In this document: piece by piece, positions 20,288 through 28,927 of the stretch
Numbering within the stretch: position 1 is the first letter of the stretch
Layout: each line of letters starts with the position of its first letter
Assembly: GCA_020631235.1 (NCBI GenBank)
Contig: JAHDHQ010000001.1
Span: 175,858 to 239,857 of the forward strand
DNA length: 64,000 nucleotides
DNA from: Saprospiraceae bacterium
Lineage (GTDB): Bacteria > Bacteroidota > Bacteroidia > Chitinophagales > Saprospiraceae
Direction: 5' to 3'
Made by a program: the position numbers and the translations under genes
The notes under the pieces: model-generated
Database searches by the model: none
The model's input: the letters and a program-made list of their open reading frames with translations, nothing else
Told to the model about the DNA's origin: nothing

Positions 20288-21580
20288 ATGAGTCTAGAGA
20301 GTCCCGAACTGCTCAAAAAGGAAAAAAAGCGTATAGAGTTTTTTCTAATTGTTGCTTTTTCCATTTGCGCATTCTTTGTTGTTTCTTCGTTTTTAACTTT
20401 TGATAGAAGCGAAAAACCTCCAAAAGATAGTGAAGTAAATAAGATAAAAGAAAAACTGGTATTTGGTTTAAAACCTAGCCAGTATCATTTCCACACCCAT
20501 ACCATCCAACAGAATCAGTTTATGGGTGAGATTTTAAATCTCAATGAAATTAATTTTGACCAAACCCTTGCCTTCGTAAAGAATACCGCAGACATTTTTA
20601 ATGTTCGTTCTTTCAGAGCAGGCAAAAACTTAACGTTTGTTCGTGCAGAAGAATGTGCAGCACCTTGCTATATGTTTTATGAACTGGGTAAAAGAGAATA
20701 CTTAAAATATACTTTTTGTGAAGACTCAGATGTCCAGGTGGAAACTGTAGAACGTCCCTTTACAAAATGTGAATCTGAAGCACATGGTGTCATTACATCA
20801 AGTCTTTCGGAAGCAATGGAGTCTGCTGGCCTTAGTTACCAACTCATATCTAAAATGGAAGATGCATTGGCTTCTTCAGTAGATTTTTACCATATTCAGA
20901 AAGGTGATGAATTTAAACTTATTTATGAAGAAATCCATATCGAAGATAAAGATCCATTGTATGGAGAAGTTTTAGGTGCTTACTTTAAAAACAGTCAAGG
21001 CGAACATTTCGCTGTTTATTTCGAAAATGAAAGGTATGATGGTTTTTATGACCTAGAAGGTAGACCTACAAAAGGAGCTTTTTTACGCGCTCCCGTAAAA
21101 TTTTCTAGAATATCTTCTCGATACAATAGAAATCGAATCCACCCTATCAAAAAACGAAGAATCCCGCACTTAGGTACAGATTACGCAGCATCTCACGGAA
21201 CTCCGATAATATCAGTTGCCAACGGTGTGGTTACTAAAGTTTCTTTTACAAGAAACAACGGTAAATATGTAAAAATAAGACACGACAAAACATACGAAAC
21301 ACAGTATTTACATATGAGTGGCTTTGCTAAAGGTCTTAAAAAAGGATCTAGAGTGACACAAGGACAAGTCATAGGATATGTTGGCGCCACTGGATTAGCC
21401 ACTGGCCCTCACGTATGTTTTCGATTTTGGAAAAATGGTCAACAAATTAACCATCTAAGAGAGAATTTTCCTCCTGCTGATCCATTGCCAGAATCAGATA
21501 TGGATAGTTTTAATGCCAAGGCGGATATTATAAAAGAGCGATTGAATTCGATCGAAGCAACACCGGTACTAGCAGAATAA
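20288..21580 (+). CDS. M23 family peptidoglycan metallopeptidase (Csd3/OapA-like)
   Basis: A 430-residue membrane-anchored LytM-type endopeptidase. It has one TM segment (about 19-40), an N-terminal OapA/Csd3-like region (about 55-240; SLSEAMESAGLSYQLISKM) and an M23 domain (about 275-395). The first zinc motif is intact as HLGTD (HxxxD) and the loop SVANGVVTKV is typical. The final motif reads GPHVCFRFWKNG, so the usual second His of HxH is Cys. I recall the same HVC form in other Bacteroidota relatives, where it is probably a lineage variant rather than a dead site. It likely cleaves peptide cross-links during growth or shape control. A TAAATTTG -7 match is at 20224-20231. Confidence 0.88.
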   Translation: MSLESPELLKKEKKRIEFFLIVAFSICAFFVVSSFLTFDRSEKPPKDSEVNKIKEKLVFGLKPSQYHFHTHTIQQNQFMGEILNLNEINFDQTLAFVKNTADIFNVRSFRAGKNLTFVRAEECAAPCYMFYELGKREYLKYTFCEDSDVQVETVERPFTKCESEAHGVITSSLSEAMESAGLSYQLISKMEDALASSVDFYHIQKGDEFKLIYEEIHIEDKDPLYGEVLGAYFKNSQGEHFAVYFENERYDGFYDLEGRPTKGAFLRAPVKFSRISSRYNRNRIHPIKKRRIPHLGTDYAASHGTPIISVANGVVTKVSFTRNNGKYVKIRHDKTYETQYLHMSGFAKGLKKGSRVTQGQVIGYVGATGLATGPHVCFRFWKNGQQINHLRENFPPADPLPESDMDSFNAKADIIKERLNSIEATPVLAE

Positions 21581-21593
21581 ATAACTAGAACAA

Positions 21594-22646
21594 CTAAGAT
21601 TTATTCAAGGTAAATCCGAAGGTAGAACCGATATTTATCGTACTTCTCACGTTAATGGACTTACCATGAGCTTCTATGATATGCTTAACTATGGACAATC
21701 CTAATCCGCTCCCTCCTGATTGCCTGGATCGACCTTTATCTACTCTATAAAATCGATCAAATAAATGTTTTATGTGTTTCTCTTCGATTCCGATGCCATT
21801 ATCGGAAACTTCGATTAATACATCTTCAGATAAGTCATATACACCTACTTCAGTGATGCCTTTATCTACACCATATTTTACGGAGTTAACCATCAAATTA
21901 ATTAAAACCTGCCGAATAGCTTCACGATCTCCCTTAACTTCAAAAAAATCGGATGCATTTTCTTTCCACCGGATAGTTATGTTATTTTCCAAAGCGAAGG
22001 ATTCCAGATCAGCAATAACTTCATTGACCAAGGTTTTGATTTCAAAAGAACTGATTTGAAACATGGACTGATCTGACTCCAAATTATTTATGAGTTCTAA
22101 GTCTTCGACAATGGTTTGTAAACGGGTAGCATTTGCCGCAGCTTTTTCTAAAAATTTCACATTTACTTTTTCATCATTAATACCTCCATCTAAAAGCGTA
22201 TGTATATAACCTTGAATAGAAAATATAGGTGTTTTCAATTCATGAGAAATATTACCTACAAAATTTTGTCTATAGGATTCAAGAGACTTGAGAGTGGTAA
22301 TTTCACGTTGGGCGGATTCTGCCCAATGCACCACCTCATCATTCACAGAGGCTATTGATTTATTGAGTGATTCATTTTCTTCAAGAAGCCGTTCACTTTC
22401 AGTAAGCTTAGAATCCCTTATTATTTTATAAATGGGTCTTATTCTTTTTAAGACAACTTGCTCTAAAAATAATTTTAGCAAGATATACGATCCGATAAGC
22501 GATAAGACCATAAATAAGCCAAAAGCTGACCATGATAGCTCTATGTTAAAACTAAATAAGATGATGACTAACAATATGGAGTTTAAGGCAGCGATAAACA
22601 GCGCCAAATAATTAGAGAAGTTTTTTATAGAGACTTGCTGAAACAT
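21594..22646 (-). CDS. Sensor histidine kinase (PhoR/two-component)
   Basis: A 350-residue membrane kinase. Two TM segments (about 12-33 and 38-60) with almost no periplasmic loop are followed by a linker helix. The dimerisation domain has the H-box SHELKTPIFSIQGY, and the ATPase domain has the N-box LINLMVNSVKYG, G1 DNGIGI, F-box FDRFYR and G2 GGSGLGLS. The minimal input domain suggests sensing within the membrane or through a partner. Its start codon overlaps the response-regulator gene's final base, so the pair is co-translated. Confidence 0.93.
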   Translation of the reverse strand: MFQQVSIKNFSNYLALFIAALNSILLVIILFSFNIELSWSAFGLFMVLSLIGSYILLKLFLEQVVLKRIRPIYKIIRDSKLTESERLLEENESLNKSIASVNDEVVHWAESAQREITTLKSLESYRQNFVGNISHELKTPIFSIQGYIHTLLDGGINDEKVNVKFLEKAAANATRLQTIVEDLELINNLESDQSMFQISSFEIKTLVNEVIADLESFALENNITIRWKENASDFFEVKGDREAIRQVLINLMVNSVKYGVDKGITEVGVYDLSEDVLIEVSDNGIGIEEKHIKHLFDRFYRVDKGRSRQSGGSGLGLSIVKHIIEAHGKSINVRSTINIGSTFGFTLNKS

Positions 22647-23335
22647 TAAAACACAAATTTATAACCTACACCCTTTATGGTTTGAATGAATTCACTACCA
22701 ATTTTCTCGCGCAATTTTCTAACGTGTACGTCTATTGTTCGATCACCAACAATAACCTCGCTTCCCCATACTTTTTGCAATATTTCTGCTCTTTTAAACA
22801 CCTTTCCAGGTCTCGAAACAAGCAGCTTTAATAATTCAAATTCCTTCTTTGCTAACTTTATTGTAGTTTGATTTTTGCTAATGATATACTCATCAAAGTT
22901 AATAGTAAGCGCACCAAAGTTTAGTATTTGTTTATCCGATTGACTTTTTAAATGAGGATGTCTTCTCAAGATGGCTTTAACTCTACTTTTAAATACATTG
23001 GGTTTAACAGGTTTGGTTATAAAATCATCAGCGCCAGAATCTAAGGCAGACACATGGGTAAACGATTCCGAGCGCGCTGTCAGAAAGGCAATAAGGATAT
23101 CGTCCCACTCATTATTTTGTCGTATTTTTTCACAAACCTCAATACCATTTAAACCAGGCATCATTATATCTAAAACTATGAGGTGGGGTTTGTGCTGGTC
23201 GATGCTTTGAATAGCTTCTTGGCCATTCGTAGCCGTAGATACCTTATAACCTTCATTCGTTAAATTATAGGCTAGAAATTCTAAAATATCTTCTTCATCA
23301 TCAACCAACATCACTCTTATTTCTTCTTCTGACAT
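22646..23335 (-). CDS. OmpR/PhoB-family response regulator
   Basis: A 229-residue regulator. It has a receiver domain (1-120) with MLVDDEED acid pocket, phospho-acceptor Asp in LIVLDIMMPG, and conserved Lys in FITKPVKPN. A winged-helix DNA-binding domain follows (about 130-228), with FELLKLLVSRPGKVFKRAEI, GDRTIDVHVRKLREKIG and the IKGVGYKF ending. It partners with the kinase directly downstream. Targets are not apparent from this window. Confidence 0.95.
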   Translation of the reverse strand: MSEEEIRVMLVDDEEDILEFLAYNLTNEGYKVSTATNGQEAIQSIDQHKPHLIVLDIMMPGLNGIEVCEKIRQNNEWDDILIAFLTARSESFTHVSALDSGADDFITKPVKPNVFKSRVKAILRRHPHLKSQSDKQILNFGALTINFDEYIISKNQTTIKLAKKEFELLKLLVSRPGKVFKRAEILQKVWGSEVIVGDRTIDVHVRKLREKIGSEFIQTIKGVGYKFVF

Positions 23336-23365
23336 TGTATTATTATTTTACGACAATCGGTTTCT

Positions 23366-23701
23366 TTATTTTTTCTTTCTCTTGGCGATGTCTTGTTCTC
23401 TTTTTTTAAGTAATTCAAATGATCTGTCTACCAGTTCTTTATAGCTTGAAGGTTTTGTTTGAATATGCAGAAGATTCATTTCATATTCCTTGAGTGAAAT
23501 ATCATGAATCTCTTCAATTTGTATTCGGTATAGAGAATCCAGACTATCCTTCACCCTACCTGTTGTTTTCTTAATGAGTTGACCTTGTATAGCTAAATCT
23601 GCCATAATAGCAGCATATTTTTCTTCATCATAGCTAAACTCTTGCTTGGCTCCACAAGCCATAAGAAAACAAATCCAAGCCAACATCAGTATCCATCTCA
23701 T
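23366..23701 (-). CDS. DUF4296 lipoprotein
   Basis: A 111-residue lipoprotein with lipobox LMACG after a short hydrophobic leader. The body, with YAAIMADLAIQ, KDSLDSLYRIQIEEIHDIS and EYEMNLLHIQ, matches the DUF4296 family of small Bacteroidota lipoproteins of unknown role. The ATG overlaps the end of the SixA-like gene by four bases, so it is in one operon with that gene and probably with the two-component pair downstream. Confidence 0.8.
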   Translation of the reverse strand: MRWILMLAWICFLMACGAKQEFSYDEEKYAAIMADLAIQGQLIKKTTGRVKDSLDSLYRIQIEEIHDISLKEYEMNLLHIQTKPSSYKELVDRSFELLKKREQDIAKRKKK

Positions 23702-24186
23702 GGTTTAATTAATTTCATCTTGTAATCTTCATAAACATTAAACGCATTCCAAGCACCTTCTATTTCTATGATGACTGTTTCGCCACATCTTAGGTGAGTA
23801 ATACGCTCTTCACTTCTATCCAAAGTATACACAAGATCTGTTATTGATGGATTATGCAAAGTATAAAGAGCAATATGTACTTCATCATCTAAACATTGTA
23901 TGCTCTCGATAATTTGCTCCGTATAAGCTTCATAAAGGTTTTGTTCAATGTCGATTTTAGTTTTATTCGGCATTTGAGCTAAAATATATCTAGCTGTCTC
24001 AATAGTCCTAGTAGAAGGACTACTTACCATTTTCTGTGGCAACAAATTTAGACTCCTCAATTGCAATCCGATCGATAGAGCTTGATGTACACCTTTTGCT
24101 CTCAGAGGCCTTTCGATGTCTTTAGTGACAAAATCACGTTCCCTTGCTTTAGCATGTCTAGTAAGAATTAAAATTTTGCTTGCCAC
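23698..24186 (-). CDS. SixA-like histidine phosphatase
   Basis: A 162-residue histidine phosphatase superfamily protein. It has the catalytic LTRHAKARE near the N-terminus (RHA as in SixA), a Ser/Thr loop SSPSTRTIETA, and a second His region around ALYTLHNPSITDLVYTL. SixA proteins dephosphorylate phosphohistidine in phosphotransfer domains; other members act on small phosphoesters. Position upstream of a two-component pair is suggestive but the intervening DUF4296 gene is unrelated. The start is uncertain: the frame begins with GTG at 24186, which overlaps a chance TACATTTG, and no ATG lies near the conserved RHA. Confidence 0.85.
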   Translation of the reverse strand: MASKILILTRHAKARERDFVTKDIERPLRAKGVHQALSIGLQLRSLNLLPQKMVSSPSTRTIETARYILAQMPNKTKIDIEQNLYEAYTEQIIESIQCLDDEVHIALYTLHNPSITDLVYTLDRSEERITHLRCGETVIIEIEGAWNAFNVYEDYKMKLIKP

Positions 24187-24276
24187 AAATGTAAGTTTGT
24201 AACAAGATAAAAACTATCTTTAAAGATTATAACTTTTGACTAAACTACAAACTGACAATTGTCTCAAAACTAGCCA

Positions 24277-25911
24277 ATGCTATCATACTTATCTATTTTC
24301 GAAAATCAGATTCCTGAGTCGCTATATCTTGAAGGAGAAAGCTTCTATGATAGGATTGAAAAACCTAGCATTTTAAAGGAAAAAGCGAATGTCTATCTCG
24401 TTAATTTAGTAGATCAAGAAGAAATTTTTGATGTAGAGATACAGTTTGTTAATAAAAACAATATCAAGTCCAGTTGTCATTGTGCCAAGCATAAAAAAGA
24501 CAAAAATTGTAAGCACATCGTCGCCTCTTTATTTGCTATCAGAAAACTGCTTTCGGAAAAACCGAAAAAAGTTGTAAAACCAAGAGCAAGCAAAGCAAAG
24601 TCCACTGATTTTCAACGCATAATTTCAGAGGTTTCCAAAGGCGACTTAGAGAATTTTATAAAGTTATACGCTAGGAAAAACTTAAACTTCAAATTAGAAT
24701 TAGAAGCCCATTTTGCTTCTAAAGTTGATTTCGAAGACAATGAAACTAAATACAAGAGTGTTTTAAATCGTGTCGTTAAACCTAAAAGTAGTTCTCATCC
24801 AAAATTATCAGGATCGAGTTTAACTACCTTCAAGAAAATCATGTCTGATTTTTGGGCTCAGTCAAATGATATGTTTAGCCTAGACCGATTCGACGAGGTA
24901 TTCTATGCTTGTCGTTTTTCTTTAGAAAAATTATATTACAGCAAAAATATATACCAGCTGGAGCATGAATTTATTGACACATACATTAATCACTTTGTGT
25001 CGCTCATGTATAAATTATTGGAAAAGGAATTAGCACCTGAGTTTAGAGATAAAATTAAAAGCAACTTTCTTGATTTTGCAGGCTTCTCCTTTGTGATTCC
25101 AATGGAAGAAAACCATGTCCACGATTTGATTTTCCGAAGTATGGATCTGAACGAAGAAGAAACAAATGAACTACTAGAAGATGTAAAAATTAAATTACTA
25201 AAATTAGAAGATTACAAAGGCAATCAGATTTTAGCCAAGGTAATTGCTGGATACGCAAATACAGAAAGTAAGTACAGCTGGATTAACGCGCACTATTCGA
25301 TTACACGCATCATCAAGGCGATGAACAACATTGGCCAAGCAGATATAAAAAATTATATAGATATCCTTAACAAACTGGAAATAGAGTATCCTAATATTCC
25401 AGAAATAAGTTTTATAAAAATTAGAGATCTAATTAGAAACGAGTGGCATGATGTAGCCTTAAAAGAGTTTTTGATCGTTTGCAAGGACAAAAAACAAATC
25501 CAAAAACTTATACCATTCTTTACGCTTGTTCCCGCTGATTTACTGAATAAATCAACTAAAAAATTAGCCAAGGCCTTGCATACTTACCCTAGCAATTTGC
25601 AAGTTAAATTCTTTGCACAATACAATGAGCATGTCCAAATGCTGAAAGTCATTAAAGAGCATAATGATGTAAATCTAATGATGGAAAATGACCACGATTT
25701 AATCGAAATGTACCATGATGAAATTAATGATTTCTATGTGCAATGGACACAACAATATCTCAAGGAACACATAGGTTCAAAAAGTAAAGAACGTATCCAA
25801 GAAATTCAAAATCATTTAAAAACAATAGGCGCTAAGACCATAGCCAAAAATGTAAAAGATGGTATTGACTTAAACTTTACGCATCGAAAAAATGTAATCC
25901 TCATAAAATAA
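24277..25911 (+). CDS. SWIM zinc-finger protein of unknown function
   Basis: A 544-residue soluble protein. Residues about 65-90 carry a SWIM motif, CHCAKHKKDKNCKHIVA (CxC...CxH), a zinc-binding fold found in DNA- or protein-binding proteins. The remainder is mostly charged helical sequence resembling TPR-like repeats, with no enzymatic signature. In other bacteria SWIM proteins often precede an SNF2 helicase gene; none is present here. It is followed after 12 bases by the GH13 gene, so the two could share a transcript. Confidence 0.75.
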   Translation: MLSYLSIFENQIPESLYLEGESFYDRIEKPSILKEKANVYLVNLVDQEEIFDVEIQFVNKNNIKSSCHCAKHKKDKNCKHIVASLFAIRKLLSEKPKKVVKPRASKAKSTDFQRIISEVSKGDLENFIKLYARKNLNFKLELEAHFASKVDFEDNETKYKSVLNRVVKPKSSSHPKLSGSSLTTFKKIMSDFWAQSNDMFSLDRFDEVFYACRFSLEKLYYSKNIYQLEHEFIDTYINHFVSLMYKLLEKELAPEFRDKIKSNFLDFAGFSFVIPMEENHVHDLIFRSMDLNEEETNELLEDVKIKLLKLEDYKGNQILAKVIAGYANTESKYSWINAHYSITRIIKAMNNIGQADIKNYIDILNKLEIEYPNIPEISFIKIRDLIRNEWHDVALKEFLIVCKDKKQIQKLIPFFTLVPADLLNKSTKKLAKALHTYPSNLQVKFFAQYNEHVQMLKVIKEHNDVNLMMENDHDLIEMYHDEINDFYVQWTQQYLKEHIGSKSKERIQEIQNHLKTIGAKTIAKNVKDGIDLNFTHRKNVILIK

Positions 25912-25923
25912 TATTCCTGTTCT

Positions 25924-27345
25924 ATGAAAATATCCAATATTCTCTTTTTGAGCATATCCTGTTTATTTTTCCTCTTTTCTTGTAAAAGTGATACACCCAA
26001 ATCGGAAAAAGTCGCAACAGCCGAAAGTAAAAAAATGCTGCAGCCACCTCAGCCCATCAAAGATGGCATACATTACGGCTGGCTAAAAAATGCTAATGTA
26101 TATGAAATCAATACTCGCCAATACACCGAGGAAGGCAATTTTAATGGAATTTTAAAGCATTTGCCAAGATTGCGAAAAATGGGCATAGATATTATCTGGT
26201 TAATGCCTATTCACCCCATAAGTCAGACCAAGCGAAAAGGCAGTCTTGGAAGTCCATATGCGATCACAGACTACAAACAAGTAAATCCTGAATTTGGTAC
26301 TAAACAAGATTTTAAAACGCTAGTCGATTCCATCCACAGTTTAAGGATGAAAGTTATTCTTGACTTCGTGCCTAATCACACAGGCTGGGATTCTCAATGG
26401 ATTAAGGATCATCCTGAATGGTATACACAAGATAAGAATGGAAATATCATTGACCCCATCGACCCAGGCACTGGTGAAAGTTGGGGCTGGACGGATGTTG
26501 CAGATTTAAATTACGACAATCAGGATATGAGAAATGAAATGATCAGCTGCATGGAATATTGGGTTGATCAATTTAAAATAGATGGGTATAGAGTCGATGT
26601 AGCCCACAACGTTCCAAATGATTTCTGGGCCCAAGCATCTGCCAAATTACTTAGTAAGCAACGAGATGTTTTTCTTCTAGCAGAATCAGAAACACCGGAG
26701 CATACAAACAATAATTACTTTCATGCCACTTATGGTTGGAGTTTTCATCATCTTTTAAATGACATTGCAAAAGGAGAAAAGCAAGCCAAAGATATTGTCG
26801 ATTGGTACAAAGAGGATCGCAAAAAGTTTACTAAAGGCTGGCACTTAAATTTCACATCAAACCATGATGAAAACTCATGGAATGGTACAGTATTCGAACG
26901 TTATGGCCCTGCAGACAAATGCATGACCGCTCTGGCTTTTACCTTTGATGGTATGCCACTTATCTATGGTGGACAAGAAGAACCTTTACGTAAAAGACTG
27001 AAGTTTTTTGAAAAAGACCCTATTACTTTCGGAGAGTATGACTATGAAGAGTTTTATACTCGAATGCTCCAAGTAAAACATATGAACACTGCGCTTTGGA
27101 ATGGCGATTACGGTGCAGAACCTAACATTTTACAAGCCGACGAACAAATATTAGCTTTTGAAAAAAACAATAAAGGAAATGAAGTTTTTTGCCTTTTTAA
27201 CCTGTCCAATGAAGCTGCAGAATACGAAATGCATAAAGACTACATACAATGGGAAAGCGTTGCTGTTGGTCGAAGGTTTGATGTCGTAAAAGGTCAAAAG
27301 ATCAATTTAGCACCATGGAGCTTCCGAGTGGTAACGAATCGATAA
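25924..27345 (+). CDS. GH13 alpha-amylase family lipoprotein
   Basis: A 473-residue glycoside hydrolase with lipobox LFSCK near residue 20. The TIM-barrel motifs are in order: LDFVPNHTG, DGYRVDVAHNVP (nucleophile Asp), FLLAESETPE (acid/base Glu) and FTSNHDENSW (transition-state Asp). A C-terminal beta domain ends in INLAPWSFRVV. Members hydrolyse or transfer alpha-1,4/1,6-glucans; the exact substrate cannot be told. It is probably periplasmic or surface lipid-anchored. No SusC/SusD pair lies nearby, so it does not belong to a visible polysaccharide utilisation locus. Its stop directly abuts the rlmH start. Confidence 0.93.
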   Translation: MKISNILFLSISCLFFLFSCKSDTPKSEKVATAESKKMLQPPQPIKDGIHYGWLKNANVYEINTRQYTEEGNFNGILKHLPRLRKMGIDIIWLMPIHPISQTKRKGSLGSPYAITDYKQVNPEFGTKQDFKTLVDSIHSLRMKVILDFVPNHTGWDSQWIKDHPEWYTQDKNGNIIDPIDPGTGESWGWTDVADLNYDNQDMRNEMISCMEYWVDQFKIDGYRVDVAHNVPNDFWAQASAKLLSKQRDVFLLAESETPEHTNNNYFHATYGWSFHHLLNDIAKGEKQAKDIVDWYKEDRKKFTKGWHLNFTSNHDENSWNGTVFERYGPADKCMTALAFTFDGMPLIYGGQEEPLRKRLKFFEKDPITFGEYDYEEFYTRMLQVKHMNTALWNGDYGAEPNILQADEQILAFEKNNKGNEVFCLFNLSNEAAEYEMHKDYIQWESVAVGRRFDVVKGQKINLAPWSFRVVTNR

Positions 27346-27810
27346 ATGGACATACAACTGTGGATGATCAGTAAAACAACTATGCCTTTTGTTAAAGAAG
27401 GTGTAGAGGTATTTACAAAGCGCATAAAAAGGTATTATCCATTTAAGCTAGTAGTATTTCCAGCAGTTAAATCAAAATCTGCCAAGCAAAGTAAAAAACT
27501 AGAAGCTGAGAACATCCTCGCAAAAGTCCCAACTCATTCGTGCTTGGTACTCCTAGATGAAAAAGGAAAATCTATGGATAGTATAGCCTTTGCTAATTGT
27601 GTTCAAACGTACTTAAACCAGTCTAAAAAGCATTTGATTTTTGTCGTTGGAGGAGCTTATGGCTTTGATGATTCCATCAAGCAAAAAGCAAATCAGTTAA
27701 TTTCGTTATCTGATATGACATTTTCGCATCAGTTGATTCGCTTAATTTTTTGTGAGCAATTATATAGAGCATGCACCATACTGCGAGGTGAGAAATATCA
27801 CAATATTTAA
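27346..27810 (+). CDS. rlmH: 23S rRNA pseudouridine-1915 N3-methyltransferase RlmH
   Basis: A 154-residue SPOUT methyltransferase, usual length. It methylates pseudouridine 1915 in helix 69 of 23S rRNA on assembled ribosomes. Motifs include LVLLDEKGKSMDS, the knot region FVVGGAYGFDD, and SDMTFSHQLIRLIFCEQLYRA. The C-terminus ends GEKYHNI, close to the usual PYH-containing tail. ATG follows directly after the GH13 stop, implying coupled translation. Confidence 0.95.
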   Translation: MDIQLWMISKTTMPFVKEGVEVFTKRIKRYYPFKLVVFPAVKSKSAKQSKKLEAENILAKVPTHSCLVLLDEKGKSMDSIAFANCVQTYLNQSKKHLIFVVGGAYGFDDSIKQKANQLISLSDMTFSHQLIRLIFCEQLYRACTILRGEKYHNI

Positions 27811-27830
27811 TATTTTCATACATTTACCTT

Positions 27831-28457
27831 ATGAGTATTAGTATTACTATAATTCTGGTGGGATTGACTGGGCTCATTTCTTATCAAGCATTTAGCAATC
27901 GACAATTGTTTGACAGCTTAAAGCATTATCCCTACATAGAGCATAGAGAAAAACAATATTACCGATTACTATCATCTGGATTTGTGCACGGTGATATGAA
28001 TCATTTATTGATTAATATGTTTGTGCTTTGGCAATTTGGCACCGTTGTCGAGCGATTATTTATGATAGAATATGGAAATATGGGACGTTTATTTTTCCTG
28101 TTATTTTATCTAGTCCTTTTGGTATTATCTGACCTTCCTACCCACATTAATAAAAAAAACGATCCCAGATATGCTGCCATCGGAGCTTCTGGTGCTACTT
28201 CAGGTATAGTTTTTATTTATGTGATGAATGATCCTTGGCAATGGTTTATTTTTCCACCTTTACCTGGCATTTTGATGGGTGTTGGTTACCTAATTTACAG
28301 CAGTTGGGCAAATAATAATCGACAAGATGGCATTGGTCATAGTGCACATTTTTGGGGTGCCTTAGCAGGTGTTGCCTTAGGTTTGCTTTTGCTACCAGAT
28401 CTAGGTGCAAGCTTTTTATCCAAAATTTTATCACCTATACCACCACCCTTCTTTTAA
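27831..28457 (+). CDS. Rhomboid family intramembrane serine protease
   Basis: A 208-residue polytopic protein with about six TM segments. Rhomboid features are HGDMNHLLINMFVLWQFG in the second helix region, the catalytic serine motif GASGATSGI (Ser near 121) and the catalytic His in GHSAHFWGALAG. It cleaves single-pass membrane proteins within the bilayer; the substrate is unknown. It lies 20 bases after rlmH and directly before the MmcQ/YjbR gene. Confidence 0.92.
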   Translation: MSISITIILVGLTGLISYQAFSNRQLFDSLKHYPYIEHREKQYYRLLSSGFVHGDMNHLLINMFVLWQFGTVVERLFMIEYGNMGRLFFLLFYLVLLVLSDLPTHINKKNDPRYAAIGASGATSGIVFIYVMNDPWQWFIFPPLPGILMGVGYLIYSSWANNNRQDGIGHSAHFWGALAGVALGLLLLPDLGASFLSKILSPIPPPFF

Positions 28458-28458
28458 T

Positions 28459-28839
28459 ATGGATTTCGGCGAGTTTAGAGATTATTGCTTAAGTAAAAAA
28501 GGAGTCATCGATGATTATCCATTTGATGGCACACATGCTTGGATGAAAGTCATGGGTAAATTATTTGCCATTTCTAATTTAGATCCTGTTGAGTTTAAAG
28601 GCGAACCCATGCCCTCTTTTTATTTCATCAATTTAAAATGCGAACCAGAAAAAGCCATAGAACTCAGGGAACAATTTGATTTCATCCAGCCTGGCTACCA
28701 TATGAATAAAAAACATTGGAATACTGTTTATACTGAAAATGCAGAAGATGCTTTTTTAAAAAACCTCATCGACAGGTCTTACAATTTAGTGGTCAATAAA
28801 TTGACAAAAAAACAACGCTTAGAACTCGATAAATTATAA
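28459..28839 (+). CDS. MmcQ/YjbR family protein
   Basis: A 126-residue protein starting at ATG 28459 (MDFGEFRDYCLSKKG), one base after the rhomboid stop. An upstream in-frame ATG exists but lies inside the rhomboid gene. Family signatures are DDYPFDGTHAWMKVMGKLFA, FINLKCEPEKAIELRE, and the C-terminal HWNTVY followed by LIDRSYNLVVNKL. The fold is a double-wing DNA-binding-like structure (CyaY-like). Physiological role unknown. Confidence 0.9.
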   Translation: MDFGEFRDYCLSKKGVIDDYPFDGTHAWMKVMGKLFAISNLDPVEFKGEPMPSFYFINLKCEPEKAIELREQFDFIQPGYHMNKKHWNTVYTENAEDAFLKNLIDRSYNLVVNKLTKKQRLELDKL

Positions 28840-28843
28840 TGAG

Positions 28844-28927
28844 ATGTTGATAATTACCTGTATCTGTCTTGGCTTTGCAGCTGTATTATACTTTTTTTAC
28901 ATTTACTTAAAAAAGAAGAACTGGTAA
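28844..28927 (+). CDS. Possible single-TM micropeptide (27 residues)
   Basis: A short ATG-initiated frame reading MLIITCICLGFAAVLYFFYI followed by a Lys-rich tail (YLKKKNW). It starts four bases after the MmcQ/YjbR stop and ends at the edge of the convergent methyltransferase gene. The profile, one hydrophobic helix with a positive C-terminus, is that of a small membrane protein. There is no homology evidence. Confidence 0.35.
   Translation: MLIITCICLGFAAVLYFFYIYLKKKNW

Noticed and set aside
24184-24193. TACATTTG as a promoter -7 element for the SixA-like gene
   Set aside because: It overlaps the only plausible start codon (GTG 24186), has no -33 TTG at 17-23 bases, and no later start precedes the catalytic RHA.
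25924-27345. Polysaccharide utilisation locus around the GH13 lipoprotein
   Set aside because: No SusC/SusD pair or other glycan genes lie nearby; the flanking genes are housekeeping or unknown.
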